This document shows positions 53,575-63,220 of a stretch of 64,000 nucleotides of DNA, in pieces. Position 1 is the stretch's first letter, and every line of letters begins with the position of its first letter. The position numbers and the translations under genes are program-made. The notes under the pieces were generated by a model, which worked only from the letters and a program-made list of their open reading frames with translations, had not been told where the DNA came from and searched no databases. This DNA comes from Thermogemmatispora onikobensis (GTDB taxonomy: Bacteria; Chloroflexota; Ktedonobacteria; Ktedonobacterales; Ktedonobacteraceae): NCBI RefSeq assembly GCF_001748285.1, contig NZ_BDGT01000026.1, positions 1-64,000 of the forward strand, written 5' to 3'.

Positions 53575-54630
53575 TTACTCTCGCTTATGAACTGAGAGAG
53601 AGGGGATATGTACATCCGCTTCCTGCGAATGACAGGCGCGATACCAACCATTGCCCTTTACCACGTCCTTCCCTACGTGGATCAGCTCCCCCCACACAAG
53701 CAGCTCCCGCAACTCTGCCAGGTCGCCGACGAAAGTCGCCTGCCCCACCAGACCGCCAATGGGAGTAGCGCGTCGCAAGCGACGTGAATAACTGGGCATA
53801 TCCTGCCAGCGCATTGTATGCCCCTCACAGCGCACCGCCGCCGCCAGCGCTAGCAGGTGTTCTCGCTGCTCTGCCAGGGCGCGCGCCTCTTCGGCAGCGC
53901 CGTAGGCCAGTCCCAGTTGCTCCAGGCGCTCAAGCAGTCGCTGCACGAGGGTAGCGAAATCCGGCTCCTTGCAGAGCGCGCCATGCCGTACCAGGCGCAG
54001 GGGGGTCAAGAAAGTCAGCGTCACCCGTTGCTCCGGCAGCGTCAGCGCGCGCTGGCGCACATCCTCCGCCTGCACTGCCAGCGTCGGCGTTCTGACCTGC
54101 TGGGCCCCAGCCCGATAGAGTTGCTGCCGCTCCCCGCTAAAAGGATGATAGGCCTCGATCCTCTCGATGCGTAGCTCGCCGCGCCGGGGAGGCGAGCCGT
54201 TCTCTGGCAAAGGGCGCCCCAGGCCCTGGCGCTCCAGTTCCTGGCTGCTGAGCATAACATAGGGCAGCAGCTCCACGCGTCGGCCAATGAGCGTCATTCC
54301 AAACACGAGTCGCTCGCCTGGCTCGTAGCGCCGCCCGCCCTCTAACGGCGGCTCCAGCACATAGGGGCGAGGAATATCACGCCCCCAGGGCTGCCCGTTC
54401 AGGCGCTGCAGCGTTGGCGCTTGCGGGTCATCCGCTGGCGCTAACAGCGCACTGACAGGGCAGACCTGCAACAGAGGACATTCCAGGCAGGTGCGCGCCT
54501 GCTTGTTCGTACAAAAGCGATGCCAGATCGCTGAAAAAAGCGCGCCGCGCAGCGCCGTTCCTGGAGAAGCGTCCAGCTCTAAAGGCGTCTCAACGCGCAT
54601 GGTCCACAGCAAGTGATAGGTTGTTAGCAT
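53575..54630 (-). CDS. cas6: CRISPR Cas6 endoribonuclease (RAMP)
   Basis: This 351-residue protein has the RAMP fold. The N-terminal GTALRGALFSAIWH and C-terminal RATPIGGLVGQATFVGD (glycine-rich loop) match Cas6 of type I/III systems that cut the pre-crRNA repeat. Four cysteines (TCLECPLLQVC) in the N-terminal half are an extra. ATG 54630 has GAAGGGAGG upstream; longer starts at 54645 and 54750 are rejected. It is the last gene of the cas8-cas7-cas5-cas6 group. The catalytic histidine cannot be fixed by eye. Confidence 0.82.
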   Translation of the reverse strand: MLTTYHLLWTMRVETPLELDASPGTALRGALFSAIWHRFCTNKQARTCLECPLLQVCPVSALLAPADDPQAPTLQRLNGQPWGRDIPRPYVLEPPLEGGRRYEPGERLVFGMTLIGRRVELLPYVMLSSQELERQGLGRPLPENGSPPRRGELRIERIEAYHPFSGERQQLYRAGAQQVRTPTLAVQAEDVRQRALTLPEQRVTLTFLTPLRLVRHGALCKEPDFATLVQRLLERLEQLGLAYGAAEEARALAEQREHLLALAAAVRCEGHTMRWQDMPSYSRRLRRATPIGGLVGQATFVGDLAELRELLVWGELIHVGKDVVKGNGWYRACHSQEADVHIPSLSVHKRE

Positions 54631-54746
54631 AAGCCTCCCTTCCATGTGAGTAAGGTCATGTCCATAAGTGGAGCCTCTTCCCTTCCCTGGCCAGGACGGG
54701 GGACGGCGCGGCACGCAAGCTGCGTGGCTGGTCATCTCCCCTCGTA

Positions 54747-55484
54747 TCACGGAGGTGGCAAGCGCCGGTACCAGCTATAGGAGTGGGAAGAACGCCAGCG
54801 CTGATAAGGGAGCACTACATGACGGAGCACGCGGTCCCGGTTCAGCACAATACGCTCGTTCGTATAGATGTTGGCCTGAGCGAAGGTCAGCTTCGGCCCG
54901 CAGTCATCGAGCACCTGCAGCGTCCCCTGCATAGGAAACGCCTCCTGCCGTGAGGCGGTCAGCAGCAGAAAGCTGCCAGCGGGCAGCTCCGCACTTTGCG
55001 CAGGAGGCTGCAGGATCTGGATGAAGCCGCCGCGCTTGCCCAGGTAGTTGAGACCGACCAGCAGCTCCGGCAGCACTGCCGCCAGAGGACTCCCTTCAGC
55101 TACCTCGCAGGCCAGACGCAGGCTTCCATAGTAGCTAATGTACTCACGATAAGCGATTGTCGGCTGAAAAGGATACTCTTTTTCTAGACGTGCGCGAGCG
55201 GCCTTTTCGGGATTGCTCTTGTCCTTCAGCTCGCGGCGGATCTTGCTGAAGCCCTTGATGACGACCGCCTGTTCCGGTGGTTCCAGGGCGATAGGCAGGT
55301 CGCGCAGAGCGGGGAAGAGGCGTTCCCCCTCTGCCAGACCGCGAGTGCGGATCAGGGTGCTAAGCAAGGCCATCTTGATAGCGAAAGGGGTCGGCACCAG
55401 CAGCGTCTGACCACCCGAGGATGTAGCGCTGGCCGGTCGCAGCGAGAAGAAAGAGACCGGCAAGTAGTGCGCGACGATCCACAT
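54747..55484 (-). CDS. cas5: CRISPR Cas5 protein
   Basis: This 245-residue RAMP protein starts MWIVAHYLPVSFFSLRP and carries VPTPFAIKMALLSTLI, the Cas5 N-terminal motif in which a proline-rich turn is followed by a small helix. A central tract (residues about 95-125) is charged. Cas5 binds the 5' handle of the crRNA in Cascade. ATG 55484 has AAAGGAGG upstream; an ORF start at 55526 is rejected. It follows cas7 by 49 bases. Confidence 0.78.
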   Translation of the reverse strand: MWIVAHYLPVSFFSLRPASATSSGGQTLLVPTPFAIKMALLSTLIRTRGLAEGERLFPALRDLPIALEPPEQAVVIKGFSKIRRELKDKSNPEKAARARLEKEYPFQPTIAYREYISYYGSLRLACEVAEGSPLAAVLPELLVGLNYLGKRGGFIQILQPPAQSAELPAGSFLLLTASRQEAFPMQGTLQVLDDCGPKLTFAQANIYTNERIVLNRDRVLRHVVLPYQRWRSSHSYSWYRRLPPP

Positions 55485-55533
55485 TGGTCGTCTGCCTCCT
55501 TTCTGTGTGATCTGCCAACCGACCAATCGACCC

Positions 55534-56526
55534 CTAGGCCGACGCCGCCTCGGGGGTAATGCTATCGATCAGCGAGCGCATCTGCTGCGAGAACTCGGCC
55601 AGCGTATCGAAGGTCTGCAGGCGCACGTGCTGGGGACCAGTGCCGTTCAGGGCACGAACAATGGCCTCTGCCTGCTCGCGGTAGGCCTGCGGCTCATCGC
55701 TGCCACCCAGCAGCGGACTGACCAGCGGCGCCGGCGTCGCGGTGTCGCTGGTGCTGATGAAGCCTTCCAGGGCCAGCAGGTGAGGGAGCTGGGTCGAGCG
55801 CATGGCGCCGTTGAACTCCAGGAAGCTGTAGAGCAGGCTTTCAAGCAGGACGCGGGTGCGGCGCTGGCGCTCTTCGGCACTGATGGCGTATCTCTGCGCG
55901 ATATCGTTGTAGCCTACCCGGCTCAGCTCGACGTGGCAGACCACGGCGTAGACGCCGCTGGAAGCCGGGCGATGGAAAATGCTTTGTCCAAGGTTGGCCC
56001 CTTTGTGTTCGTTGCTCTCCTCCTTGCGCGCCGCGCCCGGACCGCGCTCCAGGGCGTACTTGACGTGGAAGTAGCTATCGGTCCGTACGCGCTCAGGCAG
56101 GGCCACAACCCAGCCGAATTCACAGACCGACTTGCGCGGGACCGAACGCCCGCCTTCAGTCACCAGAATCCCACCAACGTCGTCCATGGCGCAGCGCTGC
56201 AGCAGGCCATCGATGAGGGCTGCGCCGGTATCGCCAGCTCCCTTAATAAAGTCGCTGTCGGCATTGATGCGGTTGGCATCGAACTGCTGACAGCCAGCGC
56301 AGAGGCTCAGGCCCTCCTCACGTGCGCGGCGATAGAAGTGCTCCATAAGGACATGCTTGAGCATGTCGCCAGAGATGGCATTGACGGTGTGCAGCAGACC
56401 GTCGTCGCCGACGATATCGACCATGCGCGTCTGAATCTGGTTCCCCTCGCCGCCTTCGTTGTTGAGGCTGTGCATGTTCAGGGTCATGCGCGCAGCGATG
56501 GACAGAGAGACCGCTGTGTTTGCCAT
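55534..56526 (-). CDS. cas7: CRISPR Cas7 backbone protein (DevR/Cst2-like)
   Basis: This 330-residue protein begins AVSLSIAARMTLNMHSLNNEG and has MVDIVGDDGLLHTVNAISGDMLKHVLMEHF, GLLQRCAMDDVGGILVTEGG and a later YAVVCHVELSRVGYND. These are hallmarks of the DevR/Cst2 Cas7 family, which lines the crRNA in type I-A/I-B Cascade. AAAGAAAGG lies upstream. It lies 72 bases after cas8. Confidence 0.85.
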   Translation of the reverse strand: MANTAVSLSIAARMTLNMHSLNNEGGEGNQIQTRMVDIVGDDGLLHTVNAISGDMLKHVLMEHFYRRAREEGLSLCAGCQQFDANRINADSDFIKGAGDTGAALIDGLLQRCAMDDVGGILVTEGGRSVPRKSVCEFGWVVALPERVRTDSYFHVKYALERGPGAARKEESNEHKGANLGQSIFHRPASSGVYAVVCHVELSRVGYNDIAQRYAISAEERQRRTRVLLESLLYSFLEFNGAMRSTQLPHLLALEGFISTSDTATPAPLVSPLLGGSDEPQAYREQAEAIVRALNGTGPQHVRLQTFDTLAEFSQQMRSLIDSITPEAASA

Positions 56527-56598
56527 AGTGCGATTACCTGCCTTTCTTTATGATGATCGTTATGGGTGCGATTATTCTTGTTGGAAGTGAACGATGAA

Positions 56599-58509
56599 TC
56601 AGACCTGTGCGCTTTGAGCGGCAGCCGCCTCTGTATCCTCCTCGCTCTGGCTGCTTTCCGCGGCCTTGCCCCAGCGGGCGTAGCCATAAGAGAGCAGCAT
56701 CGAGGCCACCAGCTCGCAGGGATACTGGTCGAAGAGGGTCGTAAACTCGTCGATGTCGCTGGTCGTGACGGGGTAGCGCAGATGATGCTGGCTGTAGTCC
56801 TCTGAACGCAAGGCGCGTCCCAGCTTCTGCGCCACCTTCTCCTCTTCGCGCGCGGTCTCGGCGTTGTAATGCAGCAGAAACTCGCTGAGGGCTTGCATGA
56901 ATTCGTCGCGACGATGGATCTTGCGCAGCAGCTCCTGCCCCAGTCCGTAGCGCACCTCGTAGGGATAGTTGTTATCCTGGAAGCGGCGGCGCTGGGCGTT
57001 GACCGTTGCCTCGCGGATGGCCGAGGCGATGCGCTGGAAGCCTTTGTTCTGAAGGATGGGGGTCAGTTTCAGGTCCTGGGTTCCTTTTTTCGTTTCCATT
57101 GCAGCACTCTCCAGTAATACAAGTTTGTCCAAGCCCTGGCTGGCAAACTGCTTGAGCCAGCGCTTCTCGTTTTTCTCGCGTTCCCGCTGACGGAAGAGGT
57201 AAGGGCCATAGCTGGCGGCGAAGCGCCAGAAGCGGCGCAGATCGTGACTGGAGAGAAAGTCGCGGTAGATGCGCAGCAGCTCTAGCTCTTCGCTGCCTTC
57301 TTTCCCCTGTGGTCCCTCGATGCGGTTGATGATGGCGATGTGCTCCTCCAGCAGCTCATCGATCTGCGTGGCCTCGGCGACGGAGCGCGGTCGCGGCGGC
57401 AGCCACGAAGGCAGATTGATAGTCGAGACGTTCATCACCGCGTGGGCGCTGCCCATGTCCTTGTAGAAAGCCACGTCAAGCCCGTGGGTGATACTGACCA
57501 GGGGAGGAAGCTCGTCCGGGTCAAGGTTCTGGCTGCTCGCCAGCTCGTTGCGCCGGTGGTTCACAAGAACCTGTGCCAGGCGCAGGGCGGCCAGGATATC
57601 CTGTTTGATGGCCGTGCTGGACCAGCAGATCTCGCGAAACTTCTGCATAATGGTCCTGAGCGTCTCCAGCTCGACCTTTTCGGGCAGCACCACGAAGGTC
57701 TTGCGGTCCTTGCTGCCGCTGAGCATATAGGGTGCGGCGCCCAGCATGAAGCCGCGGAACTTGACCAGCTCCAGCAGCCAGAAGCTTTCCAGGCCGCCGA
57801 CCGCCAGACGGTTGCTTTTGGGAGCATTAGCCCCCTTACCGCTGGTGGGGTTGAGCAGTTGCACGGCAGTGGCCTGTGTCTTGCCACTGAGGCCCTGCTC
57901 CTTGGCCCACTTCTCCCAGGTGCGTTGCGCCTGCTCGACCTCGTTGAGCGGCTCGGAGAAAAGGCGGAAGAGCAGACGCATGGCAAACCATTGCTGCTCG
58001 GCGCTCAGGCTCTCCCAACGCAGCACCAGCTCATTGAAGGTGTCGGCGACCTTCATAACGTTGATGGCCTTGTAGTGCTCCAGCTCAGGGCTGGGGCCGT
58101 TGCTCAGGAGCTGCTGCAGCTCTGGAGAAGGGTTGAGGCGCGCTTTTGGCGACCGCTTCTCGGGCGGCAGTTTGGCGAGCTGTGCCTGTAGCTGACGCTG
58201 TTTCTCTTGCTCGGCCTCGTAGTCGAAGATTTCGACCTCGCTGAATGTGCGCCCCTTTTTCGCCTGCCGCTCCTGCTGTTTGGCGGTGCTTAGGGGGCGC
58301 AGCAGGGGGAGGCGGTTACCGCTCGCCAGGTCGCTTTCTTCCACGGGAGGGAGCTGGATCAGAAAGCTCTGGCCGGCGTCGTAGATCTCCGCAGACTGCT
58401 CCGGACGGCCCAGGCGCGCCAGGCCGAGCCGCATGAGATCGGCTACGCCCAGGGCGAGCAGGGTATCGGCGAATGTCCCGCTCGCTTTGTTGACATAGAG
58501 CGTTGTCAT
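56599..58509 (-). CDS. Divergent large-subunit candidate (Cas8)
   Basis: This 636-residue protein sits directly upstream of cas7, where type I loci keep cas8. It starts with TLYVNKASGTFADTLLALGVADL, a small alpha/beta segment seen at the start of several Cas8a/Csx proteins. Otherwise it has no motif I recognise. A charged low-complexity part lies at residues about 75-140, with a further helical region at about 415-560. By position it should bind the PAM and recruit Cas3. Its subtype cannot be set from the sequence alone. Confidence 0.6.
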   Translation of the reverse strand: MTTLYVNKASGTFADTLLALGVADLMRLGLARLGRPEQSAEIYDAGQSFLIQLPPVEESDLASGNRLPLLRPLSTAKQQERQAKKGRTFSEVEIFDYEAEQEKQRQLQAQLAKLPPEKRSPKARLNPSPELQQLLSNGPSPELEHYKAINVMKVADTFNELVLRWESLSAEQQWFAMRLLFRLFSEPLNEVEQAQRTWEKWAKEQGLSGKTQATAVQLLNPTSGKGANAPKSNRLAVGGLESFWLLELVKFRGFMLGAAPYMLSGSKDRKTFVVLPEKVELETLRTIMQKFREICWSSTAIKQDILAALRLAQVLVNHRRNELASSQNLDPDELPPLVSITHGLDVAFYKDMGSAHAVMNVSTINLPSWLPPRPRSVAEATQIDELLEEHIAIINRIEGPQGKEGSEELELLRIYRDFLSSHDLRRFWRFAASYGPYLFRQREREKNEKRWLKQFASQGLDKLVLLESAAMETKKGTQDLKLTPILQNKGFQRIASAIREATVNAQRRRFQDNNYPYEVRYGLGQELLRKIHRRDEFMQALSEFLLHYNAETAREEEKVAQKLGRALRSEDYSQHHLRYPVTTSDIDEFTTLFDQYPCELVASMLLSYGYARWGKAAESSQSEEDTEAAAAQSAQV

Positions 58510-58540
58510 ACTCTGTCCTCTGTGAGGAGATTTTGCTCTA

Positions 58541-58570
58541 TTTATAAAACGAACAAATCATAAATGATAA
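58541..58570 (-). promoter_or_regulatory. Promoter of cas8-cas7-cas5-cas6
   Basis: On the minus strand TTATCA (58570-58565) and TATAAA (58546-58541) are 18 bp apart, in an A/T-rich stretch between cas3 and cas8. The transcript would start about 25 bases before the cas8 ATG. This separates the effector genes from the cas1-cas2-cas4-WYL-cas3 group. Confidence 0.55.
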
Positions 58571-58681
58571 CTTGCCAGGCATTTGGTACATTATCTGGCG
58601 CATGACCTGGACCTCTCCTCTCGTCTCCTCTTTCTGGAGCGAGTATCGCGAACCTGTCAGGAAACTGGCAAGCTTGCCTTG

Positions 58682-61303
58682 CTAACGATAAGCGTCGGCG
58701 CGCTGGTCGGCCAGACGCAAAGCCCGTGTCATGACAAAGGCCAGCCAGGTTTCGTACTGGGGTGTCTGCAGGTCCAGTGCGGGCTGACTGAACTTCCCCG
58801 ACCTGACATTCTCGGGGAAGAGATCTCCTTGCTGGCACTCTGGCAGGATCAACTGCAGGTTCGTGGGCCGGGGCGAGGTCTCGCGCTGTACCAGGGCTAA
58901 GGCTCGCCGCACCGCCTCTAAGGCTCCTGGCGCCAGCCTGCTCGCACCATATTCGTGAGCCCCTGTGGTATGATGACGGGCAATGGCGTAGCAGGTAGCC
59001 CGCACCACGGGCGCCGTGGGACTTGCCGGCGTTGTTGCGCCCAGGCAGTCCACGATGAAGCGGCGCGCCAGGGCCACGCTCTCACAGGCGTGGTTAGGAC
59101 GGCGTTCTGCTAGCTCTTGCTCCCACTGTCGCTCTTCGCGGGCCCGCACGTCATAGGTCGTCTTGGCAAAGAGATAATCGGCTGCCGGTTCCTGATAGTG
59201 CAGGCCCTTCTTCTCGTGATAGAGGCGCTCCCAGGCGCGGGCCCAACGCTGCCAGCCCTCAGCGAGCTTACCCAGATCGTGCAGGGCCAGCGCTAACTGA
59301 ATGGCCTGATCAATTGTGCCCGCTGCCAATCCCATCCGTTCCTCCAGGCGACGCAGCGCATAGGTCAGCTCATGGTAGAGGCCGTAGTGATAGGCGTCGG
59401 CCAGTCCCCCAATGTGCTCCTCGTAGCGCTGGCGTGAGACCGTCTGGCTGACTGCACCCAAGCGCCGCCGTTCCAGCGGACGGCTCTGGTAGCGCGTACC
59501 CTCAAGACGCTGCTGCCAGCGCGCGGTCAGCGGCAGACGTCCGTCGCGGAAGACCAGGCCCAGATCGCGATCGTAGGTCACCAGGGCCTGCGGCAAAGCC
59601 AGCACCAGGGCACTACTGATCTGGGCCGGGTTGGTCACCGGCTCCCACGTATACAGTGGCTCGCGCCGGCTATCGTCCTCGCCCTGGGCCGCTCTCCCGC
59701 TCCCGGTATCCATGAGCACCGCTTGTTTGCACACCCAATCGAGGCCCAGCGCCGCGGCCCGCTCCTGTAGGGCCTGCCAGTGCCGTCCCTGCAGCAGACT
59801 GGGACGCAGTGTGAAAAGCTGCCATTGCCAGGGCGCTGTGACGATCTCCTCTTCGGGCGCATCGTGCACCAGCAGCGCCACTTGCAGATCATCGCGAATC
59901 AGCGTAGAGCGCACACTTGGATCGGGCTTCCTCAAGCTGGTCACCATCTTCTCAAGCAGATGGGGCCGTTGCTCCTCATAGCGTGCCAGCAACTGGAGAT
60001 CGCTCTCACAATGGACCGTATCAAGCAGGCGACGCTCCTCCTGAAACCGCACTACCTGGCCATCGTACTCGGCCAGGGCCTCCCACGTGCGTTGACAGGG
60101 TTCCGGCTCGTAGGGCAGTGTCTGCGCCTGGCCCTGATCATCGACGGGAAGCGAGTAGACAAAGACCTGCCCCTGCTGGTGAGGGAAGCGCGCGCAGCGT
60201 CCAGCGCGCTGGATCAGGCTATTGGCCGGCGACAGCTCGCTGTGCAGTGTCTCAACCGAGATATCAAGGCCCACCTCGACCACCTGCGTCGCCACCACAA
60301 TCACATTCTCGCCCTGATAGCGCCCGCTCTTCTGATCCCAGGCGGCGGGACCAAGCCAGCCCTGCAGTTTCTCGCTTTGACGACGCCGATCCTCGTCACT
60401 AAAGCGGCTATGCAGCAGTTGCAGACGGATCTCAAGGCCGCGCGCTTGAATCAGCTCATCGAGCTGCAGATACAGCTCCTGGGCGCGCTCAACACGGTTA
60501 CAGACCACCAGAGAGCAGCGCTGGTGACGCTCAAGTACCTGCTCAGCGCTCAACGGCTCCGCCACGCGCCGAAAGACGCGCTGACGTCCCCTGGCCAGGG
60601 CGGCCAGCTCCTCATCGCTCGCCTCAATCACCTCAGCGTCGATCATCTGCGCCAGTTGCTCCACCAGCGGTCTGGAGAGCGTCGCGCTCATGAAGATAAA
60701 GCGCGTCAGATCCTTGAGCTGGCGCAGCAACTCGATCGTCGTGGTCAAGGCGCCAAAGCAGCTCTGGCCTTGCCGATTCAGCGGATACAGATGCGGCTCA
60801 TCCAGAATCAGGTAGGCGCTGGCGAGCAGGCCAACATTGATATTGGCGCGTGCCCCATCGACGCTATAGGGCACACCGAGAGCGCTGGCCAGCAACTGAT
60901 CGATGGTGCAGGCCGTGATCAAAGACTCGAACTGGGGATCATCTGGCGACTCGCCTGTTTGCAGGCTGAGCAGTGGGCGCCCGAACTGAGCGTAGCGCTG
61001 GCGCAGCGGCTCGATCAAAGGCGGATTCAGCTCCTCCAGCAATTGGTGACAGGTCCTGGTGAACTGAGTTGCCAGCACCCGCATTGGCGTGACGTACACG
61101 GCCTTCCCGGGCAGCGTCCCATCGTTGAAGGCGCAGCTTTGCAGGAAGGGCAGCAGTGCAGCCAGCGTCTTCCCGCCGCCCGTCGGAATGACCAGAATCA
61201 CATTGCGGCCCTGGGCCAGCACCTGTAGCACGCGCTCCTGATAGGGATAGAGAGTCTTCATAAGGGAAACCGTCACCCCTTTCTTTCCTTTCCTTTCCTT
61301 CAC
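58682..61303 (-). CDS. cas3: CRISPR Cas3 helicase with C-terminal HD nuclease domain
   Basis: This 873-residue protein has a helicase core first: Walker A IPTGGGKT (residues about 39-46), DEPH box LILDEPHLYP (about 170), motif III SATLS, and motif VI SLIQRAGRCARF. The HD domain is at the end: LHDLGKLAEGWQRW (about 678), NHACESVALA (about 737) and IARHHTT (about 776). Most Cas3 proteins have HD first, so the order is reversed. It degrades DNA after Cascade binding. The start taken is GTG 61303, touching the WYL stop (TAGGTG) and preceded by AGAGG; ATG 61261 or a GTG in between are options. Confidence 0.9.
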   Translation of the reverse strand: MKERKGKKGVTVSLMKTLYPYQERVLQVLAQGRNVILVIPTGGGKTLAALLPFLQSCAFNDGTLPGKAVYVTPMRVLATQFTRTCHQLLEELNPPLIEPLRQRYAQFGRPLLSLQTGESPDDPQFESLITACTIDQLLASALGVPYSVDGARANINVGLLASAYLILDEPHLYPLNRQGQSCFGALTTTIELLRQLKDLTRFIFMSATLSRPLVEQLAQMIDAEVIEASDEELAALARGRQRVFRRVAEPLSAEQVLERHQRCSLVVCNRVERAQELYLQLDELIQARGLEIRLQLLHSRFSDEDRRRQSEKLQGWLGPAAWDQKSGRYQGENVIVVATQVVEVGLDISVETLHSELSPANSLIQRAGRCARFPHQQGQVFVYSLPVDDQGQAQTLPYEPEPCQRTWEALAEYDGQVVRFQEERRLLDTVHCESDLQLLARYEEQRPHLLEKMVTSLRKPDPSVRSTLIRDDLQVALLVHDAPEEEIVTAPWQWQLFTLRPSLLQGRHWQALQERAAALGLDWVCKQAVLMDTGSGRAAQGEDDSRREPLYTWEPVTNPAQISSALVLALPQALVTYDRDLGLVFRDGRLPLTARWQQRLEGTRYQSRPLERRRLGAVSQTVSRQRYEEHIGGLADAYHYGLYHELTYALRRLEERMGLAAGTIDQAIQLALALHDLGKLAEGWQRWARAWERLYHEKKGLHYQEPAADYLFAKTTYDVRAREERQWEQELAERRPNHACESVALARRFIVDCLGATTPASPTAPVVRATCYAIARHHTTGAHEYGASRLAPGALEAVRRALALVQRETSPRPTNLQLILPECQQGDLFPENVRSGKFSQPALDLQTPQYETWLAFVMTRALRLADQRADAYR

Positions 61304-62362
61304 CTAAGCCTCTTCTGTTTGGACGCGATGGCGAAACAGATCCGGGTTGAGCCTGCCTGGCTCATGAGTGGAGAGAGGACCAGGCTGCAAACCATAGTTC
61401 TGACTGGCCCGTTGGACGTGGCTGATGACCCGCCGGCGCAGCTCTTCCGGCTCCAACACCACACAGTCGGCTCCCCAACCGCGAACCCAGGGTTCAATCT
61501 CGACCAGATCACCGATCAGGGCCGTCCACTCGCAGCCGTCGCGCGTCAGGCGAATCTCCTGCGACGGATGCCAGCGCGTCTCACGCACCCGCTTCACAAC
61601 CTGGCTGCTGAAGTGCAGACGCACCCTGACCGGTTCCTCATCGCCATACATCACGCCCCAGGCCCGTTGTAGCAATTCCTCGGCCTTAAAGGAGGGATCA
61701 GGGACAAATGACTCATTAATCAGCTCCGCATGCTGGATGCGCTCCAGCTTCAAAGTACGCAAGGCCAGCACAGCGTGACTGTAGCCGAGCACATAGATGG
61801 TCCGCCCAATAGCCGATGGTTCCAGCAGATAGGGATCGAAAAGCGTCTCAAAACGGCTCTTGCGCGGCGGCTCGTAGATCAGGCGAACGCGCCGGTGCTG
61901 GACCCAGCCACAGGCCAGCGCTAGAAAAATGGCCGAAAAATCCTCCCTTTCGCTATCTTCCGTGAGCAGCAGCGCTGCAATCGTCTCCTGCTGCTCGCGC
62001 ACGGGAGTGGGTAGCGCCTCCACCAACTTATGCAGGGCCATCGTCAGATGCCAGTTACGCTCATCGCGCGTCTGGGCCAGGAGGCGGCCAGCCAGATAGA
62101 GGCCCACCGCCTCGGGATAGCTCAGGGAGAGCTGCAACCTGGGGATGACCGCCCCTTCTGGCAAAAACCAGTAGAGGCCCTCTTTCGTAAGAGGCAGCAG
62201 GCCAGTCACCTGCAGCTCATTCAGGTACTTGTTTGCCGTATCCTCATTGATGCCCAGCCGCTCAGCGATCTCGCGGGTGCGCCAACGCCGCTGCACCTGA
62301 CTCTCGAACAGGTGAATGATCGTCTGCAGGCGATGGACCCGCTTCATAGTCTCGATATTCAA
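61304..62362 (-). CDS. WYL-domain transcriptional regulator in the cas operon
   Basis: This 352-residue protein has an N-terminal winged helix (residues about 5-65: HRLQTIIHLFESQ and RWRTREIAERLGINEDTANKYLNEL) and a WYL domain (about 150-230: VRLIYEPPR and RTIYVLGYS). A C-terminal WCX-like domain follows. WYL proteins sense nucleic acid or nucleotides and regulate several CRISPR loci. TTG 62362 is the start, with AAAGGAG eight bases away. It immediately precedes cas3 with no gap, so it is probably coregulated with it. Confidence 0.9.
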   Translation of the reverse strand: MNIETMKRVHRLQTIIHLFESQVQRRWRTREIAERLGINEDTANKYLNELQVTGLLPLTKEGLYWFLPEGAVIPRLQLSLSYPEAVGLYLAGRLLAQTRDERNWHLTMALHKLVEALPTPVREQQETIAALLLTEDSEREDFSAIFLALACGWVQHRRVRLIYEPPRKSRFETLFDPYLLEPSAIGRTIYVLGYSHAVLALRTLKLERIQHAELINESFVPDPSFKAEELLQRAWGVMYGDEEPVRVRLHFSSQVVKRVRETRWHPSQEIRLTRDGCEWTALIGDLVEIEPWVRGWGADCVVLEPEELRRRVISHVQRASQNYGLQPGPLSTHEPGRLNPDLFRHRVQTEEA

Positions 62363-62490
62363 GGCGGCATCTCCTTTCCCTTGGTGCTCTTGCTTGTTTT
62401 GGCCTAGCCTGGAAGAGGAGCTGGGCCAGGGGCCTGCCGCTGCGCTGGGATAGCAGTCGGCCTGCTGCTCTGGGGAGAGTATAGCCAGGC

Positions 62491-62513
62491 GATTCCGCTA
62501 AATCGTCGGAATC
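62491..62513. promoter_or_regulatory. Inverted repeat upstream of the WYL gene
   Basis: GATTCCG (62491-62497) and CGGAATC (62507-62513) are exact inverse complements with a 9-base spacer, in the 219-bp gap between cas4 and the WYL regulator. It is a fair operator candidate for the WYL protein, but no second copy is seen before cas8. Confidence 0.45.
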
Positions 62514-62581
62514 CCGGTCTCTTCTCTCGGACGGGCCCCCTTGCCTTAGCTTTCTACTCTCCTGTTCCCCTCCCCCTTCAC

Positions 62582-63220
62582 TCACACCACGTCGTTGCAG
62601 AAGCGTCGGAACTCGCACAGCGGGCAGCGCCGCTGCTGAGCCGTAGGCCCTGGCAGGCTCTCTGTCTGCAGGCTCTGACGGATCGCCGCCACTGTTGTCT
62701 CAACACGGCGACGCAGCGCGCGTGTCAGCGGCACCGGTTCGGCCTGGCGCAGAGGGAGGCTATATAAGAACGCTCCCCTGATAGGGAGACCTAGCTCTTC
62801 CTCGACCATCAAGGCATAGGCGGCTAGCTGGAGCATAAAGTGGGCCTGGCTCTGGCGCTCCGAATCCTTATACTCGACAATGGTCGCCTCGCGCAGCGGG
62901 GCAGCCAGCGATGGTGACACAATCAACAGATCAACACGCCCCTTGAGACCCAGCCGTCTGGAGATCAGCGGCTGATGAAAGAGCCGCTCACCTTCAGCGA
63001 GGCCGTAGCGGCGCAGGCTACGGCGAACCTCGTGGAGCGGGGCCTCTGCGCGATGACTCTCCTTGCCGGCCTGCATAGCCAGGGTCAAGGGGCGAATGGT
63101 TGGCCAGGTATAGCGATAGTAAATCAGGCGAGGACAGCAGGCATACTGTTTCAGATCGGTCACATCCAGCCACCACGTTTCTATCTCTTCCTCAAGAAGA
63201 TGCAGACTCCTCTCTTCCAT
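62582..63220 (-). CDS. cas4: CRISPR Cas4 nuclease
   Basis: This 212-residue RecB-like nuclease has an N-terminal YACCPRLIYY cysteine, GRVDLL aspartate and VEYKDS (E-x-K), and the C-terminal CPLCEFRRFC that completes the iron-sulfur cluster. Cas4 trims prespacers with Cas1-Cas2. ATG 63220 has AAGGAGG before it and overlaps the end of cas2 by 29 bases; a GTG one codon earlier is the alternative. Confidence 0.93.
   Translation of the reverse strand: MEERSLHLLEEEIETWWLDVTDLKQYACCPRLIYYRYTWPTIRPLTLAMQAGKESHRAEAPLHEVRRSLRRYGLAEGERLFHQPLISRRLGLKGRVDLLIVSPSLAAPLREATIVEYKDSERQSQAHFMLQLAAYALMVEEELGLPIRGAFLYSLPLRQAEPVPLTRALRRRVETTVAAIRQSLQTESLPGPTAQQRRCPLCEFRRFCNDVV

Noticed and set aside
59780-61228. 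482-codon plus-strand open frame opposite cas3
   Set aside because: The minus strand carries the complete Cas3 motif set. The plus-strand product is low-complexity and has no ribosome binding site.
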